Assembly (NCBI RefSeq): GCF_902833045.1
Contig: NZ_CADFDU010000006.1
Coordinates: 372,001-436,000 of the forward strand
Length of the DNA stretch: 64,000 nt
Direction of reading: 5' to 3'
From: Burkholderia sp. BCC0322
GTDB taxonomy: Bacteria > Pseudomonadota > Gammaproteobacteria > Burkholderiales > Burkholderiaceae
Shown in pieces: positions 17,608 through 25,594 of the stretch. A model generated the notes under the pieces. It had not been told where the DNA came from. It made no database searches and saw only the letters and a list, made by a program, of their open reading frames with translations. A program made the translations under genes and the position numbers. Positions within the stretch are counted from its first letter, which is position 1; each line of letters begins with the position of its first letter.

Positions 17608-18702
17608 CTAGTAGCTTCCGTTCGCGAATCGGGCAATCGGATCGTCCGCGGTGGCAGTGCGCGGGCTGACGGGCGCAGATTGGGTCGACGCACGCCATAC
17701 CTGAACAGGGGCGGGCTCGATACTGCGCGGTGACGCCGCGGCGGTGGCGGGCGGCGGTTCCGCATCGAAAGCCGCGGCCTCGGCGGCAGTCAGCGCCGTC
17801 GTCGGAATCTGCGTGCCGACTTCGGCCGGGCCGGCCGGTGCGGCATTCGCCGTGATTGCAGTGGTGCCCGTGCCGTCATTCACGGATGTAGCCTGCTGCT
17901 CAGCCGTCTGCATGCGCGGCGGCGGCGCTTCATACGGGTCGGCCGACGCGGCTGCGAGGGCAACCGCTGCGGTCGATACGACCGGCGCGGCCGGCGTGAC
18001 CGGTGCAGGTGCCCGGGGCGCGGCAGTTCGTGACGACGCATAGGCCGGCTGTCGCGGCGCGGCGGCGGTCACGACCACGGGAGCGGGCGCAACGACCGGC
18101 GCGCTGCGCGGCTCGTCACGCTTCGCCTCGTAGGTCGGCGCATCGAACGGCGTAGGCGCCTCGCGTGGCGGCGCGACGCGGCGAATGCCGTCGAAACGCT
18201 TGGCCCAATAGGGGTTCGTCAGGTAGTCGAGCCGCACGGTGCCGCCCGTCGACGGTGCGTTGACGAAGCGCAGCTTGCCGACATAGATGCCGACGTGCGA
18301 ATGCGGCCGCCCGGTCGTATTGAAGAAGATCAGGTCGCCCGGTGCGATCTGGTCGGGCTCGATCGATACGCCGCGGCCGCTCATGTCGGCCGTCGTGCGC
18401 GGCAGGTTCACGTCAGCCGCACGGCCGATCACGTAGCGCACGAGCCCGCTGCAGTCGAAGCCGCTCGTCGGGGTATTGCCGCCCCAGCGATACGGGACGC
18501 CGACGAGGCTCATTGCCTGGATCGAGATTTCTTCCTGGCCGACGCTGTGATCGACGAACTTCGGGAAATTGGCGGGGGCGGGGAACGCACGTGGCGTCGT
18601 GATCTTCATGCCCGAGGCGGGGCGCGATGCCGACTGCGGCGGCACGCTGGAGCAGGCCGCAAGCAGTGACACGACAACAACGGGAACCCAGATTCGAAGC
18701 AT
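17608..18702 (-). CDS. NlpC/P60 (C40) peptidase lipoprotein
   Basis: 364-residue lipoprotein endopeptidase of the NlpC/P60 family, likely cleaving murein stem peptides in the periplasm. The signal peptide ends in LLAAC with the lipidated Cys at 17. The C40 domain (about 57-175) has the nucleophile Cys84 (GFDCSGLV) and His136 (RPHSHVGIYV); the third catalytic position is Asn148 (FVNAPSTGG) where many members have His. Residues 180-364 form a low-complexity Ala/Pro/Thr tail, possibly a wall- or protein-spanning linker, with no domain that I recognise. No convincing ribosome site precedes ATG 18702, but the signal peptide fits this start. Confidence 0.9.
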   Translation of the reverse strand: MLRIWVPVVVVSLLAACSSVPPQSASRPASGMKITTPRAFPAPANFPKFVDHSVGQEEISIQAMSLVGVPYRWGGNTPTSGFDCSGLVRYVIGRAADVNLPRTTADMSGRGVSIEPDQIAPGDLIFFNTTGRPHSHVGIYVGKLRFVNAPSTGGTVRLDYLTNPYWAKRFDGIRRVAPPREAPTPFDAPTYEAKRDEPRSAPVVAPAPVVVTAAAPRQPAYASSRTAAPRAPAPVTPAAPVVSTAAVALAAASADPYEAPPPRMQTAEQQATSVNDGTGTTAITANAAPAGPAEVGTQIPTTALTAAEAAAFDAEPPPATAAASPRSIEPAPVQVWRASTQSAPVSPRTATADDPIARFANGSY

Positions 18703-18871
18703 GGCAAGGCGGGCAAGCGCGGCGCGCTCGCGAATCGTATGACAACGGATAGACCCGATGGTAGACGCTCTGGCGGGGCTTAAGCAACCGTTCTTGAGAA
18801 TTTACTTGAAGTTTCGCGCGTAAACCGGGTTGTTGCGTGACGATGTGTTACCTGCGTTTTCGACCCCAAAT

Positions 18872-18900
18872 AAAAACGGCGCTCCGGAAACGGAGCGCCG
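18872..18900 (-). terminator. Intrinsic terminator of the PhoH gene
   Basis: Perfect 10-bp stem CGGCGCTCCG / CGGAGCGCCG with a 4-base loop; on the minus strand five T follow. Confidence 0.88.
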
Positions 18901-18939
18901 CGATGCGTCGAAAGCCGGCCGGGCGGCCGGCCTGTCGCG

Positions 18940-20742
18940 TTACAGGATGTCCGACGCGTAGTCGGCGAGCCGCGAGCGTTCACCGCGCGCGAGCGTCACG
19001 TGGCCGCTGTGGCCCCAGCCCTTGAAGCGATCGACGACGTACGTGAGACCCGAACTGCCTTCGGTCAGGTAAGGCGTGTCGATCTGTGCGATGTTGCCGA
19101 GGCACACGATCTTCGTACCCGGGCCCGCGCGCGTGACGAGCGTCTTCATCTGCTTCGGCGTCAGGTTCTGCGCCTCGTCGATGATCAGGTACTTGTCGAC
19201 GAACGTGCGGCCGCGCATGAAGTTCATGCTCTTCACCTTCAGGCGCGAACGGATCAGTTCCTGCGTCGCGGCACGACCCCATTCGCCGGCCGCGTCGTCG
19301 GTCTTCTGCAGCACTTCGAGGTTGTCGTCGAATGCACCCATCCACGGCTGCATCTTCTCTTCCTCGGTGCCGGGCAGGAACCCGATGTCCTCGCCGACGG
19401 GCACGGTCGCGCGCGTCACGATGATCTCGTTGTAGCGCTTGTCGTCGAGCACCTGCGCGAGGCCGGCCGCGAGCGCGACGAGCGTCTTGCCGGTGCCGGC
19501 CTGGCCGAGCAGCGTGACGAAGTCGATCTCGGGGTTCATCAGCAGGTTCAGTGCGAAGTTCTGCTCGCGGTTGCGCGCGGTGATGCCCCACACGTTGTTC
19601 TTGTGGTGGCTGTAGTCGCGCAGCGTCTGCAGCAGCGCCGTCTTGCCGTTCAGCTCGCGGACGATCGCGTGGAATGTCGGCTCGCCGTTCTGCGGCTCGA
19701 GATAGACGAACTCGTTGACGAGCATCGACGCGACGAGCGGGCCGGTCACGCGGTAGTACGTGGTGCCCGTCTTCGTATCCTGCCAGCTCTCCATGCCCTT
19801 CGCGTGCTTGGTCCAGAAGTCCTGCGGCAGTTCGCGCACGCCGTTGTACAGGAGATCCGAGTCCTCGAGGACCTGGTCGTTGAAGTAGTCTTCCGCGGGC
19901 AGGCCGAGCGCGTGCGCCTTGATCCGCATGTTGATGTCTTTCGACACCAGCACGACCTGGCGGTCGGGGCGGTCGCGCTGCAGCGCGCGCACGACGCCGA
20001 GGATCTGGTTGTCGGCCTTGCCTTCGGGCAAGCCTTCGATCGGCGCGATGTCGGCAAGCTTCGTCTGGAAGTACAGGCGACCGAGCGCCTCGCGGCTGCC
20101 GAGGCGCGACAGCGGAATGCCGGCCGTGATCGCGCCGGCATCGGCGACGAGCGCGTCGAGCGTACGGCTGACCTGGCGTGCGTTGCGCGCGACTTCGGAC
20201 ATCCCCTTCTTGTGGTTGTCGAGTTCCTCGAGCGTCATCATCGGCAGATAGACGTCGTGTTCCTCGAAGCGGAAGAGGCTGCTCGGGTCGTGCATCAGCA
20301 CGTTGGTGTCGAGCACGAACAGTTTCTGCAGTTCGGCGTCGGCGGGCTTGCGGCCGCGCGATTTTGTCGCCGCGCCGGCATCGCGCGCGGGGGCGGCGGC
20401 CGGTTTGTCGGCGGCCGGCCGGTCGTTGCGCGCGACGACCGGCGCCGCGGGTTCGGCGGGCGCCGGCATCGGCTGCAACAGTGCGGCCGTCTGTCTGGTC
20501 TTGCGGCCGCGTGCGGGTGCGCTCGCGGCATCTTGCGCCGAAGACGCGACGGCGCGCAGCGGCGCGGCCGTGTTCGCGGCTTCGATCATCGGTTGGGCCA
20601 CGCTGGCCGGACCATAGTCACCGGCTGTGGATGCGTCCCCTTCGGCGGATTTCTTCGCGGCTTTCGCGGGCCGCGCTTTCGCCTTGTATTCGTCGGGCGG
20701 CAGCAGGCTGCCGAGCTTGCTGGGGGGAGTAGGCAAAGGCAT
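18940..20742 (-). CDS. phoH: PIN-PhoH fusion ATPase
   Basis: 600-residue cytoplasmic protein with a PIN ribonuclease-like domain (about 145-290; LFVLDTNVLMHDPSSLF, with acidic residues in MMTLEELDNHKKG and VLVSKDINMRIKA) followed by a PhoH RecA-like ATPase (about 350-590; Walker A GQAGTGKTLVALAAG, Walker B YLIIDEAQNLTPKQMKTLVTR). This PIN-PhoH order is the PhoH2/YlaK type, linked to RNA unwinding and cleavage. The N-terminal 140 residues are Ala/Lys/Pro-rich with no domain. The start at 20742 is preceded by a weak GAGGG; the frame remains open to 20835. It lies downstream of bcp and ends at its own terminator. Confidence 0.92.
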   Translation of the reverse strand: MPLPTPPSKLGSLLPPDEYKAKARPAKAAKKSAEGDASTAGDYGPASVAQPMIEAANTAAPLRAVASSAQDAASAPARGRKTRQTAALLQPMPAPAEPAAPVVARNDRPAADKPAAAPARDAGAATKSRGRKPADAELQKLFVLDTNVLMHDPSSLFRFEEHDVYLPMMTLEELDNHKKGMSEVARNARQVSRTLDALVADAGAITAGIPLSRLGSREALGRLYFQTKLADIAPIEGLPEGKADNQILGVVRALQRDRPDRQVVLVSKDINMRIKAHALGLPAEDYFNDQVLEDSDLLYNGVRELPQDFWTKHAKGMESWQDTKTGTTYYRVTGPLVASMLVNEFVYLEPQNGEPTFHAIVRELNGKTALLQTLRDYSHHKNNVWGITARNREQNFALNLLMNPEIDFVTLLGQAGTGKTLVALAAGLAQVLDDKRYNEIIVTRATVPVGEDIGFLPGTEEEKMQPWMGAFDDNLEVLQKTDDAAGEWGRAATQELIRSRLKVKSMNFMRGRTFVDKYLIIDEAQNLTPKQMKTLVTRAGPGTKIVCLGNIAQIDTPYLTEGSSGLTYVVDRFKGWGHSGHVTLARGERSRLADYASDIL

Positions 20743-21074
20743 GGTGTCCCTCGGGAGGAATCGTGTCGCAAGGCGTGCGCCGCTGATCGCATCCTGCGTG
20801 ACGTAGACGCATGCAGTTTGCGCGCGGTGGCGCACAGGAAGTTCGTCTAGCCGGTTCGCCTAAGTGTCGATCAGCTCCTTGACGGGGTGAGGGCCGGACC
20901 GAAGGCCGGCGCGCAATCCATAAAAAAAGCCGCTGCCCCGTCGACAGGGACATGCGGCTCGGCTGATACCGTCGTGATGCGCGTCAGGTGCCGGGAAGCG
21001 TCGCATCGGGCACCGGCGCAGCTACGAGAAATATGGGGCGAACTGGCATTCATTGCGGCCCAATATAACGCGCC
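20743..21074. other. Spacer between bcp and phoH
   Basis: 332 bases without a gene. It holds the bcp terminator (20922-20959) and presumably the phoH promoter between 20743 and 20920; I could not pick a clear -35/-10 pair. No tRNA or small-protein gene is supported. Confidence 0.6.
20922..20959 (-). terminator. Intrinsic terminator downstream of bcp
   Basis: Stem AGCCGC / GCGGCT (20928-20933, 20954-20959) with inner pairing of CCC and GGG around a GTCGAC core; on the minus strand it is followed by seven T. It lies about 115 bases past the bcp stop. Confidence 0.75.
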
Positions 21075-21536
21075 TCAAAGCGCTTGTACAGCACTTAGCA
21101 CGTCGTCCACGTGACCCGGCACCTTGATGCCGCGCCATGCCTGGCGAAGCACGCCGTCGGCGTCGATCAGGAACGTCGAGCGCTCGATTCCGCGCACTTC
21201 CTTGCCATACATTTTCTTCATCTTGATGACATCGAACAGCGCGCACAGCGCTTCGTCGGCATCGGAAATCAGCGGGAACGGCAGTTCGAGCTTTGCCTTG
21301 AAATTGTCATGCGAGCGCAGGCTGTCGCGCGACACGCCGATGACTTCCGCACCGGCTTTCTTGAACTTCGGATAGAGATCGCGGAACTGCAGCCCTTCGG
21401 TCGTGCAGCCCGGCGTGTTGTCCTTCGGATAGAAGTACAGCACGAGCTTCTTGCCCTTCAGGTCGGACAGCGAAATGTCGCCGCCCGTGGCCGGTGCGGT
21501 GAAATCGGGAACTTGACGGTCAACTTCGACAGACAC
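21075..21536 (-). CDS. bcp: Peroxiredoxin, BCP/PrxQ type
   Basis: 153-residue thioredoxin-fold peroxidase that reduces hydroperoxides. The peroxidatic cysteine is Cys44 in YFYPKDNTPGCTTEG. The resolving cysteine that E. coli Bcp has five residues later is absent here (Leu); the only other cysteine is Cys98 (SDADEALCAL). It may therefore use Cys98, or work as a 1-Cys enzyme. The start is GTG 21536 with a good AGGAG site. It lies 108 bases after arnD on the same strand and may be partly read from the arn transcript; it has its own distal terminator. Confidence 0.94.
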   Translation of the reverse strand: MSVEVDRQVPDFTAPATGGDISLSDLKGKKLVLYFYPKDNTPGCTTEGLQFRDLYPKFKKAGAEVIGVSRDSLRSHDNFKAKLELPFPLISDADEALCALFDVIKMKKMYGKEVRGIERSTFLIDADGVLRQAWRGIKVPGHVDDVLSAVQAL

Positions 21537-21644
21537 GTGTTTCTCCTGTTGTTATGCAAAGGCGCCGCGGCGGCGGCGCGGTTCGGCGGGGCGTCGCGGC
21601 AACGCCGCAAGAATGCGGCGGGCGACGCCGGCTCGCGCGCGAAC

Positions 21645-22541
21645 TCAGTCGGGCTGGACGATCAGTTCGCCGGAGCGGCCGGGGATTTCGCCCCACGTGA
21701 CAGGGTACGATGGCAGCGAGTCGCGGTCCAGCGTCGCGTGGTAGTCGCCCATCGTCGCAAACGTGTGGCCCTGCGCGCGCCAGCCGGCGAGCAGTTGTTC
21801 GAACACGGGCGCGAGCTTCTGGCCTTCCAGTTCCGCATGCAGCGTGAACACCTGGTCGTGCGGATTGGTTTCGGTGAACTTGAGGATGTGCGCGGCGACG
21901 TTGTGCGTGTCGACGCCGTCGATGCCGAGCACTTCGTCGAGCGTGGGCAGCGTCGTCGGCATCTGCACGTGCGACAGCGTGCGGCCGTTGACGACGGGCA
22001 GGTACGGCGAATGGCCGCGGCCGTCGGATGCGTAGCGCATCCCCCATGCGTCGATCTGCTCGAACGCGGAATCGTTCATCTGCCAGCCGGCCGCGCCGTG
22101 CGTGACGGGCGGCGCGCCGAACACCTCGATGAAGCGCGCGTGGCTCTTCTGCATTTCACGCGCAGTCCAGTCGCGATCCCGCGCGCGGACGTTGTCCTGC
22201 CAGTACACGTGATCCCACGTGTGGATCCCGCATTCGAAGCCGGCCTCGTGGATCGCGCGCATGTCGGCGATCGCGCGGCGGCCGATGTCGGGGCCCGGCA
22301 GCAGCACGCCGTACATCAGCTGCTTCACGCCGTAGTGCTCGACCACCGACGTGCGCGACACCTTCTTCAGGAAGCCGGGGCGGAACACGCGCCGCAGCGC
22401 CCAGCCCGTGTGATCGGGGCCGAGGCTGAAGAGGAAGGTCGCGCGCGCATTGAAGCGGTCGAAGATGCGCGCGAGGTTCGGCACGCCTTCGCGCGTGCCG
22501 CGCAGCGTGTCGACGTCGATCTTGAGGACGATGCGAGCCAA
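21645..22541 (-). CDS. arnD: Ara4FN-phosphoundecaprenol deformylase
   Basis: 298-residue polysaccharide-deacetylase-fold (NodB) enzyme that removes the formyl group from undecaprenyl-phosphate-L-Ara4FN, giving the donor for lipid A modification. Landmarks are LKIDVDTLRGTREGVPNL (metal-ligand Asp), the HTWDH motif for the two metal-binding histidines, and the C-terminal VFTLHAELEG. The start is uncertain: TTG 22541 gives the standard N-terminus (M)ARIVLKIDVD and begins 13 bases after the preceding gene stops, so I prefer it; a second TTG at 22592 would add 17 poorly conserved residues. It is the last of the arn genes on this strand. Confidence 0.9.
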   Translation of the reverse strand: MARIVLKIDVDTLRGTREGVPNLARIFDRFNARATFLFSLGPDHTGWALRRVFRPGFLKKVSRTSVVEHYGVKQLMYGVLLPGPDIGRRAIADMRAIHEAGFECGIHTWDHVYWQDNVRARDRDWTAREMQKSHARFIEVFGAPPVTHGAAGWQMNDSAFEQIDAWGMRYASDGRGHSPYLPVVNGRTLSHVQMPTTLPTLDEVLGIDGVDTHNVAAHILKFTETNPHDQVFTLHAELEGQKLAPVFEQLLAGWRAQGHTFATMGDYHATLDRDSLPSYPVTWGEIPGRSGELIVQPD

Positions 22542-22554
22542 GCGAACGTCCCGA

Positions 22555-23610
22555 TCAGCCTTGCTGTTCGACGAGCGCGCGCGCGTCGGCAACGTGGCCG
22601 CGATACGCTTCGAAGATGTTGCGCAGCGCGTCGTCGAACGTCGCTTGCGGCGCCCAGCCGAGCTCCTGCATCGTGTTGTCGATCTTCGGCACGCGGTTCT
22701 GCACGTCCTGGTAGCCGTTGCCGTAGTAGGCGCCGGACGTCGTTTCGACGAGCTTCACCTGCTTGGCCGAATCGGCGTACTCGGGGAATTCCGCCGCCAG
22801 TTCGAGCATCTTGTGCGCGAGTTCTCGAACCGAGAAGTTGTTCTTCGGATTCCCGATGTTGTATATCTTGCCCGACGCGACGCCGTCCTTGTTTTCGATG
22901 ATCTTCATCAGCGCACTGATGCCGTCGCCGATGTCGGTGAACGCGCGCTTCTGCGAGCCGCCGTCGACGAGGCTGATGTTCTCGCCGCGCACGATGTGGC
23001 CGAGGAACTGCGTGACCACGCGCGAGCTGCCTTCCTTCGGCGTGTAGATCGAGTCGAGGCCCGGGCCGATCCAGTTGAACGGACGGAACAGCGTGAAGTT
23101 CAGGCCTTCCATCCCGTAGCCCCAGATCACGCGGTCCATCAGTTGCTTCGAGCATGCGTAGATCCAGCGCGGCTTGTTGATCGGGCCATAGGTGAGGGCC
23201 GATGCATCCGGATCGAACTGCTCGTCCGAGCACATGCCGTAGACCTCGGAGGTCGACGGGAACACCAGGTGCTTGCCGTACTTGACGGCCGAACGCACGA
23301 TCGGCAGGTTCGCCTCGAAGTCGAGTTCGAACACGCGCAGCGGCTGCTGGACGTAGGTGGCGGGCGTCGCGATCGCGACGAGCGGCAGGATCACGTCGCA
23401 CTTCTTCACGTGATATTCGACCCACTCCTTGTTGATCGTGATGTCGCCTTCGAAGAAATGCATCCGCTCGTGGTTGACGAGGTCGCCAAGCCGGTCGGTC
23501 TGCATGTCCATGCCGAACACTTCCCAATCGGTGGTTTCAAGAATGCGCTTCGACAGGTGATGGCCGATGAAGCCGTTCACACCCAGGATCAGGACTTTTT
23601 TTGCTTTCAT
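22555..23610 (-). CDS. arnA: UDP-glucuronate 4-dehydrogenase/decarboxylase (ArnA C-terminal half as separate protein)
   Basis: 351-residue extended short-chain dehydrogenase that oxidises and decarboxylates UDP-glucuronate to UDP-4-keto-arabinose (UDP-Ara4O). The NAD motif is ILGVNGFIGHHLSKRI (about residues 8-23); the Tyr-x3-Lys pair is in YACSKQLMDRV and the decarboxylation-linked FRPFNWIGPG is present. In E. coli this activity is fused to a formyltransferase; here it is a separate gene whose ATG overlaps the formyltransferase stop by the ATGA tetranucleotide. The start at 23610 excludes non-family sequence open to 23688. Separate arnA halves are the Burkholderia arrangement as far as I know. 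Confidence 0.94.
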   Translation of the reverse strand: MKAKKVLILGVNGFIGHHLSKRILETTDWEVFGMDMQTDRLGDLVNHERMHFFEGDITINKEWVEYHVKKCDVILPLVAIATPATYVQQPLRVFELDFEANLPIVRSAVKYGKHLVFPSTSEVYGMCSDEQFDPDASALTYGPINKPRWIYACSKQLMDRVIWGYGMEGLNFTLFRPFNWIGPGLDSIYTPKEGSSRVVTQFLGHIVRGENISLVDGGSQKRAFTDIGDGISALMKIIENKDGVASGKIYNIGNPKNNFSVRELAHKMLELAAEFPEYADSAKQVKLVETTSGAYYGNGYQDVQNRVPKIDNTMQELGWAPQATFDDALRNIFEAYRGHVADARALVEQQG

Positions 23611-24554
23611 GAATGACGGGAAGAATGAATGAACTGCGCGAATTCCGCGGGCGTCACGACGGTTTCGCTGCCGTCGCGCTGCTGCCACAGCTCGAGAATG
23701 GATAGGGCGCGGCTGTCGCCGCAGACGCCGAATAGCGCATTATCGCTTACGTGCAGGCCGGGCGGCAAATCTGCCGCGGCGGCCGCTGCCGCGCTGCCGG
23801 GCGCCGCGAGGCGCGCGCGCGCGATCACGAAACGCGTGCCGCCGACGTCCGTAAACGCGCCCGGATACGGGGGCGCGACCGCGCGCACCAGGTTGTAGAC
23901 CTGCGCGGCCGGCTTCGACCAGTCGACGCGGCCGTCCTCGGGCTTGCGCCCGCCGTAGTAGCTGCCGGTCGCGAGATGGTTCGGCAGGTGCGGCGCCTCG
24001 CCCGCGAGCAGCGCGGGCAGCACGCGCCAGAGCGTCTGCTCGGCGGCTACCGTGACCTTGTCGAACACCTGCGCGGCCGTGTCGTCCGGCAGGATCGGCA
24101 CCGCGGTCTGGCCGATGATCGCGCCCGCGTCGGGCTTCGCGGCCATCTCGTGCAGAGTCGCGCCGGTTTCGGTTTCACCGTTCAGCACCGCCCAGTTGGT
24201 CGGTACCCGACCCCGGTATTTCGGCAGCAACGAACCGTGCATGTTGTACGCGCCACGCGGCGCGATCGCGAGCAGGTCCACCGGCAGCATGTGCCGGTAG
24301 TAGAACGAGAAGATGAAGTCCGGCTGCGCGTCGGAAACCGCGCGGCGCAGCGCCGGATCGGCGGGATCGGCCGGCGTGACGACCGGAATGCCGTGCTCGG
24401 CGGCTACGGAGGCGACGCTGCCGAACCAGATGTTCTCGTTCGGGTTGTCCTCGTGCGTGACGACGAGCGCGACGTCGACGCCGCGTGCGAGCAGCACCTG
24501 CAGGCACCGCACGCCGACGTTGTGATAAGCGAAGACGACTGCGCGCGGCTTCAT
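23607..24554 (-). CDS. UDP-Ara4N formyltransferase (ArnA N-terminal half as separate protein)
   Basis: 315-residue formyltransferase that uses 10-formyl-tetrahydrofolate to N-formylate UDP-Ara4N. The catalytic triad equivalents are Asn104 and His106 (AYNMHGSLLPKYRG) and Asp142 (KPDAGAIIGQ). A C-terminal OB-like domain (about 205-300) contains an Ala-rich insertion (GSAAAAAAADLPPG). It overlaps arnC upstream and the dehydrogenase gene downstream by ATGA each. The start at 24554 lies at the end of arnC; sequence further upstream in this frame is not coding. Confidence 0.92.
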   Translation of the reverse strand: MKPRAVVFAYHNVGVRCLQVLLARGVDVALVVTHEDNPNENIWFGSVASVAAEHGIPVVTPADPADPALRRAVSDAQPDFIFSFYYRHMLPVDLLAIAPRGAYNMHGSLLPKYRGRVPTNWAVLNGETETGATLHEMAAKPDAGAIIGQTAVPILPDDTAAQVFDKVTVAAEQTLWRVLPALLAGEAPHLPNHLATGSYYGGRKPEDGRVDWSKPAAQVYNLVRAVAPPYPGAFTDVGGTRFVIARARLAAPGSAAAAAAADLPPGLHVSDNALFGVCGDSRALSILELWQQRDGSETVVTPAEFAQFIHSSRHS

Positions 24555-25588
24555 TGCGCGGCCTCCGTGCGGTTCGCGCCGGCCGGTACCGCCGGTACGC
24601 CGTCGTGCTGCTCGAGCACGGCCTGGATCAGGTAGCGCGGCCGTGCGCGCACCTGCTGGTAGATGCGGCCGACGTATTCGCCGAGCAGGCCGAGCGCGAA
24701 GATGATCACGCCGAGCAGGAAGAACGTGATGGCGAACAGCGTGAACACGCCTTGTACTTCCGCGCCGACGATGAAGCGTCGCACGAGCAGCAGCACGAAC
24801 AGCGCGGCGGAGCCGAGCGACAGGATCACGCCGATGAACGACAGCCACTGCAGCGGCACGACCGAGAAACCCGTCACGAGGTCGAAGTTCAACCGGATCA
24901 GGCTGTACAGCGAGTACTTCGACTCGCCGGCGAAGCGTTCCTCGTGCGCGACCTCGATCTCGGTCGGCTTCTGCGCGAACGTGTACGCGAGTGCGGGGAT
25001 GAACGTGTTGACTTCGCCGCACACGTTGATCGTGTCGATGATGCGGCGGCTGTATGCGCGCAGCATGCAGCCCTGGTCGGTCATCTTGATGCGCGTGATG
25101 CGCTCGCGCAGGCGGTTCATCATCTGCGACGCCTTGCGCCGCCACAGGCTGTCCTGGCGCTGCTTGCGGATCGAGCCGACGTAGTCGTAGCCCTCGCGCA
25201 TCTTCGCGATCAGCTTGCCGATTTCCTCGGGCGGGTTCTGCAGGTCGGCGTCGAGCGTGATGACGATCTCGCCGCGCGATTGCGCGAAGCCGGCGAGGAT
25301 CGCCATGTGCTGGCCGTAGTTGCCGTTGAGCAGCACGACGCGCGTCGTGTCGGGGCGCACGTGGAACTGATCGGCGAGCATCGCGGCCGAGCGGTCGCGG
25401 CTGCCGTCGTTGATCAGGATCACTTCGTATGACGTGTCGAGTGCGTCGAGCGCCGGATACAGCCGCGCGAACAGCGCGGCGAGGCCGTCTTCCTCGTTGT
25501 ACACGGGGATGATGACCGACACTTCGGGTCGGCCGGCGTCCAGGTGCGCGGCGCCCGGATGCCCGGCGCGTGCTTCAAGGTGACTCAT
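24551..25588 (-). CDS. arnC: Undecaprenyl-phosphate Ara4FN transferase
   Basis: 345-residue membrane-anchored GT2 enzyme that moves Ara4FN from UDP to undecaprenyl phosphate at the cytoplasmic face. The catalytic domain starts VSVIIPVYNEEDGL, with DLQNPPEEI as the DxD-like metal site (VITLDADLQNPP). Two C-terminal transmembrane helices (about 240-265 WLSFIGVILSLGSAALFVLLL, and 275-300) are followed by a basic tail RIYQQVRARPRYL. It begins 6 bases after arnB and overlaps the formyltransferase gene by ATGA. Confidence 0.94.
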   Translation of the reverse strand: MSHLEARAGHPGAAHLDAGRPEVSVIIPVYNEEDGLAALFARLYPALDALDTSYEVILINDGSRDRSAAMLADQFHVRPDTTRVVLLNGNYGQHMAILAGFAQSRGEIVITLDADLQNPPEEIGKLIAKMREGYDYVGSIRKQRQDSLWRRKASQMMNRLRERITRIKMTDQGCMLRAYSRRIIDTINVCGEVNTFIPALAYTFAQKPTEIEVAHEERFAGESKYSLYSLIRLNFDLVTGFSVVPLQWLSFIGVILSLGSAALFVLLLVRRFIVGAEVQGVFTLFAITFFLLGVIIFALGLLGEYVGRIYQQVRARPRYLIQAVLEQHDGVPAVPAGANRTEAAQ

Positions 25589-25594
25589 GTACGC

